Source: Burkholderiales bacterium
GTDB lineage: Bacteria; Pseudomonadota; Gammaproteobacteria; Burkholderiales; Burkholderiaceae_C
Direction: 5' to 3'
Length of the DNA stretch: 47,756 nucleotides
Assembly (NCBI GenBank): GCA_947448955.1
Contig: CANFPU010000012.1
Location: 1-47,756, forward strand
Part shown: piece after piece, positions 44,947-47,756 of the stretch
How positions within the stretch are numbered: the first letter of the stretch is position 1
How the letters are laid out: each line of letters starts with the position of its first letter
The notes under the pieces: model-generated
Database searches by the model: none
Told to the model about the DNA's origin: nothing
The model's input: the letters and a program-made list of their open reading frames with translations, nothing else
Translations under genes and position numbers: made by a program

Positions 44947-46149
44947 ATGATCTCGACCCAGGACGAAGTGATCGCGTCGACCCAGCATGAGGCCCTGATG
45001 CAACAGGTCGAGCATGCGGCGCTGGCGTTGGCTGGGCGAAGCCGCGAAATCGAGACCCAACGCTGGCTGCCGCAGGATATCGCCGACACGCTGGCCACGG
45101 CAGGCCTGTACCGCCTGCTCACGCCCCAGGCCTACGGCGGCCATGAGACCACGCCAGCCAGCTTCTTTTTGGTGATTGAGCGCCTGGCGCAGGCAGATGC
45201 CGCGGCGGCCTGGTGTTGTTTCATCGCCTGCACCAGCAGCTTGCTGGCTGCCTACTTGCCCGAGTCCGAGGCGGCCGCGATTTTCGGCAAGCCAGACCTG
45301 AAAGCTGCCGGTGTGTTTGCGCCCAGGGGACGGGCCAAGGCCTGCGTGCAAGACGGCGTTCCAGGTCTTCAGGTGAGCGGCCGTTGGCCCTGGGGTTCAG
45401 GCACGCACAACGCCGACATCATCAGCGCCGGTTGCCTGCTGATCAACGACAGCGGCCAAGCCGAACTGCTGGCCGACGGCACGCCGCGGGTCTTGTCCGT
45501 GCTGCTGGACCGTGCCCAGGTGGACTTGCTCGACAACTGGGACAGCTTCGGCTTGTGCGGCACCGGCAGTGGTGAGTTCGAGGCCAAGGACGCATTCGTA
45601 CCCTTGGGCCGCACGGCCTCTCTGTTCGACGGTGCGCGCATAGACCGACCGCTTTATCGCTTTCCGGTCTTCGGACTGCTGGCCTTGTCCATCGCGGCAG
45701 TGGCCATCGGCATCGCCAACCATGCGCTGGCCAGTTTCATTGCCCAGGCCGGCCACACCGTCCCGCAGGCCAGCAGCAAGCCCCTGGCGACCAAGGCCAT
45801 TGTGCAAGACGCGGTGGCGCGCGCCGAAGCCTCGCTGCGCAGCGCGCGCGCCTACCTGCTGAGCAGCATCGCCAATGCTTGGCAGCCCGCGCAACAGGGC
45901 GCTGCGATGCCGGTCGCCTGCCGACGCGACCTGCGGCTGGCATCCACCCACGCGGTGCACACCTGCGCCGAGGTGGTCAGACGGGTTTACACCTTGGCCG
46001 GCGGCGGCGCGGTGTTTGCGGACTCGCCACTGCAGCGCTGCCTACGAGACGTGCAGGTGGCAACCCAACACATGATGGTCAACGATGCCAGCTACGAGCT
46101 CACCGGCCGATTGCTGCTGGGTCTGCCAACCCAGGTGCACACGCTCTGA
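44947..46149 (+). CDS. Acyl-CoA-dehydrogenase-fold flavin monooxygenase-like protein
   Basis: A 400-residue protein of the acyl-CoA dehydrogenase superfamily, closest in style to flavin-dependent monooxygenases of the HsaA/HpaH-C2 kind. It has LATAGLYRLLTPQAYGGHE near the N-terminus, QVSGRWPWGSGTHNADI in the middle domain and a C-terminus with LRDVQVATQHMMV instead of the acyl-CoA dehydrogenase Tyr-Glu-Gly-Thr segment. Such enzymes need a separate flavin reductase; none is adjacent, but one exists at 3072-3596. The substrate is unknown. GGAG precedes the ATG. Confidence 0.82.
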   Translation: MISTQDEVIASTQHEALMQQVEHAALALAGRSREIETQRWLPQDIADTLATAGLYRLLTPQAYGGHETTPASFFLVIERLAQADAAAAWCCFIACTSSLLAAYLPESEAAAIFGKPDLKAAGVFAPRGRAKACVQDGVPGLQVSGRWPWGSGTHNADIISAGCLLINDSGQAELLADGTPRVLSVLLDRAQVDLLDNWDSFGLCGTGSGEFEAKDAFVPLGRTASLFDGARIDRPLYRFPVFGLLALSIAAVAIGIANHALASFIAQAGHTVPQASSKPLATKAIVQDAVARAEASLRSARAYLLSSIANAWQPAQQGAAMPVACRRDLRLASTHAVHTCAEVVRRVYTLAGGGAVFADSPLQRCLRDVQVATQHMMVNDASYELTGRLLLGLPTQVHTL

Positions 46150-46484
46150 TCGATCTGTGTCTTAGTATGCGTCGGCGTCGGCGTCTGCACCTGCGTCTGC
46201 ATCCGCTGTCGGCCTGACCATCTGCTCCATCCAATCGCGCCAAACGACGCTGGGCTTGATGATGGCGATTTGAAGGCGCGGGTTTGTCTGTCGGAAAACA
46301 GAGGAAATATTACCACGAACAGGTTAAATGATTGTAGTAATTTGACCTCCCATTCCAGCGCTCGCACGCGGAAAATTCGTGCCTGTATTTGAAACACCTA
46401 CGACAAAATCCAGCCAAGTGGCCAAAGTGGCCAGCGCGACAAATTCCCGCCGCGAGCCGATACACGGCGACTGCGAACGCTGGG
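46150..46484. other. 335-bp gap with simple repeats and an AT-rich pocket
   Basis: This gap holds no credible gene. Near 46165-46205 there are hexamer repeats of the GCGTCG/GCGTCT/GCATCC kind. Positions about 46290-46345 are clearly AT-richer than the rest of the window. At about 46419-46438 the unit AAGTGGCCA is repeated in tandem. It lies between the ends of two convergent genes, so no promoter is required. Confidence 0.6.
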
Positions 46485-47570
46485 TCAATAAGGCGTGGCC
46501 GCGCGCGACACGAAAGATTCATCGCCATCGAAATGCCGTTTGATACGGCGCAGGCTCTCGAGCCCGTCCAGGAAGGCCCGAACCAAGGCGGGGTCAAAAC
46601 GGCGGCCCCGGTCAGCTTCGATCGCCGCGGTGGCTTTGTCGATCAGCCAAGCGGGCCTGAATGGCCGCACCGTGGTCAACGCGTCAAGAAAATCGGCTAT
46701 CGCGACGATCCGCCCCGACAAGGGAATGTTCTGACCAGCCAAGCCTAACGGGTAACCCGAACCGTCCCAGCGCTCATGGTGCGACAAAGCGATCTCGGCG
46801 CCCAATTGCAGCAGCGGCGAAGCCTCGTCTCGAAGCAATTCGTAGCCTATCGTGGTGTGGCTCTCCATCCTGACACGATCGATTTCGGACAAGCTCGAAG
46901 GTCTGACCAGCACGCTATCGGGCAGACCAATCTTGCCGATGTCGTGCAGCGGCGCCGCGCCGAGCAGCAAGTCCTGCTGGTCCAGGCTCAGCCCATGATG
47001 GTGACCAATCGTCGCCGCATACTGCGCCATGCGGGTCGTGTGCTTGCCAGTTCGCTCGTCGCGAAAGACCGCGACCTTCTCGAGCATGCGCCGCAGCACC
47101 GCGTCCTGCGGCTCGAGGTCCCATCGCGCCGATGGCATGCTACCGCTGCTGTGCACATTGAAAGGCTGAAATCCAGGAACGGCTGTTGAGGCCATCGCAG
47201 CCAATCGCGTCAGGTTGCGAATCTTGAGCGAAAATTCTTGCGCAACCAATGGCTTGGCAATGACCTCATGCGCGCCGGCACGGTAGGCCAGCATACGAAT
47301 GGCGGCCAGGTCCGCGCAGCCCGACACCATCACCACAGGCGTGTGCTGAACCGCACCTGCCTGTTGCAGCAGTCCCAGCAATTGCACCCCGTCGAGTTCG
47401 GGCATCCGGTAGTCGAGCAGCAACAGGCCGGGCGGCTTGGCGCGAAATGCGATCAATGCCTTGCGCGGATCCGTAAAGCCCTGGATATCGTCAAAGCCCG
47501 CGCGCCCTAGCAGCAAGCGCATCTGGCCCAGAACCGTGGGGTTGTCGTCAACGATGCCGATCGAGGTCAT
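46485..47570 (-). CDS. Response regulator with HD-GYP phosphodiesterase output
   Basis: A 361-residue protein. Residues 1-125 form a receiver domain with phospho-acceptor Asp53 (LLLLDYRMPELDG). Residues 160-345 form an HD-GYP domain with HDIGKIGLPD and HHERWDGSGYP, the latter containing the Gly-Tyr-Pro motif, and ALTTVRPFRPAW. HD-GYP domains hydrolyse cyclic di-GMP. The signal partner kinase is not adjacent. An IS66-type element ends about 47 bp upstream of the ATG and may have cut off or replaced its promoter. Confidence 0.94.
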   Translation of the reverse strand: MTSIGIVDDNPTVLGQMRLLLGRAGFDDIQGFTDPRKALIAFRAKPPGLLLLDYRMPELDGVQLLGLLQQAGAVQHTPVVMVSGCADLAAIRMLAYRAGAHEVIAKPLVAQEFSLKIRNLTRLAAMASTAVPGFQPFNVHSSGSMPSARWDLEPQDAVLRRMLEKVAVFRDERTGKHTTRMAQYAATIGHHHGLSLDQQDLLLGAAPLHDIGKIGLPDSVLVRPSSLSEIDRVRMESHTTIGYELLRDEASPLLQLGAEIALSHHERWDGSGYPLGLAGQNIPLSGRIVAIADFLDALTTVRPFRPAWLIDKATAAIEADRGRRFDPALVRAFLDGLESLRRIKRHFDGDESFVSRAATPY

Positions 47571-47616
47571 GCAATGGGCTATCGGTCGAAAGACCGAAAA
47601 CGAAAGCTGTATTTCC

Positions 47617-47756
47617 GTATGCGTCCGGCGAACGCATCTTGACGAATGCGACGAGCCTCAGATAGAGATCGTCGTCGGCGTCCAGCGGTGGGGGAGCAAG
47701 TCGTCGATGCGGCTGGCCGGATGGGTTGGCAGGCGCTCGAGGATGTCCTCCAGATA
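47617..47756 (-). mobile_element. End of an IS66-family insertion sequence (partial)
   Basis: The element runs off the right edge. Its end begins GTATGCGTCCGGCG at 47617, close to the GTAAGCG-type terminal repeats of IS66 elements, and includes the inner palindrome TGCGT/ACGCA. The transposase C-terminus follows inward. The other end and target duplication are outside the window. Confidence 0.75.
47658..47756 (-). CDS. IS66 family transposase, C-terminal 32 residues
   Basis: The frame is open from the right edge to a TGA at 47658 and reads YLEDILERLPTHPASRIDD, then LLPHRW and TISI. This is the conserved C-terminus of IS66 transposases (a Tyr-Leu-x-Asp-x-Leu-x-Arg-Leu block and a Leu-Leu-Pro-x-x-Trp block). 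The rest of the gene lies outside the window. Confidence 0.82.
   Translation of the reverse strand, partial: YLEDILERLPTHPASRIDDLLPHRWTPTTISI

Noticed and set aside
46310-46597. Minus-strand frame with Cys residues between the HD-GYP gene end and the gap
   Set aside because: Overlaps the HD-GYP coding end in another frame and lacks any recognisable motif or ribosome site.

Overview
The window looks like the chromosome of a GC-rich betaproteobacterium, most likely of the order Burkholderiales. This rests on base composition, protein flavour and several gene orders typical of that group: gmk-rpoZ-spoT-greB, exbB-exbD-lpxK-Trm112-like-kdsB-adk, and ccoI-ccoS-ccoNOQP-ccoG beside fnr and hemN. 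The species cannot be named. Coding density is high. No rRNA, tRNA or CRISPR array was seen.

Layout. Positions 1-3596 (minus strand) hold a four-gene catabolic operon: flavin reductase, a close relative of 2,5-dihydroxypyridine dioxygenase NicX, an alpha/beta hydrolase, and an acyl-CoA-dehydrogenase-fold protein cut by the window edge. This resembles an N-heterocycle ring-opening module with a two-component flavin monooxygenase. Positions 3629-5276 hold crcB, moaE and a carboxylesterase. Positions 5528-9147 (plus) form an oxidation operon: zinc alcohol dehydrogenase, SDR, [2Fe-2S] ferredoxin and a CYP153-like P450, with no ferredoxin reductase. Next come a hybrid histidine kinase and icd (minus). 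After these lies a secreted Lys/Asp-repeat protein gene, followed by a decayed second copy whose terminator hairpins survive.

Positions 13504-24485 are a micro-oxic respiration island. It contains a TauE/SafE-like membrane protein, hemN, the Fe-S regulator fnr (divergent), two small membrane proteins, and ccoG, ccoP, ccoQ, ccoO, ccoN, ccoS and ccoI. FNR-type palindromes sit before hemN, before fnr and, as a perfect match, inside ccoS upstream of ccoN. Together these genes would make, metallate and regulate a cbb3 oxidase and supply heme when oxygen is low.

Positions 24576-36772 are mainly housekeeping: a DUF192 protein, sodB, exbBD, lpxK, a Trm112-like protein, kdsB, adk, an SDR (type-2 hydroxyacyl-CoA dehydrogenase-like), modBC without modA, gmk, rpoZ, spoT and greB. 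Positions 36846-41334 hold an AraC-type regulator divergent from icmF, a fused B12-dependent acyl-CoA mutase with its G-protein chaperone. Positions 41541-46149 hold a secreted M61-like protein that has lost its zinc site, translationally coupled to a methyltransferase, then a second acyl-CoA-dehydrogenase-fold monooxygenase-like gene. An HD-GYP response regulator follows. The right edge is the end of an IS66-family insertion sequence, about 47 bp upstream of that regulator.

The strongest candidates for something undescribed are the NicX-like operon at the left edge, the duplicated and decayed Lys/Asp-repeat locus, and the M61 pseudo-peptidase with its coupled methyltransferase.
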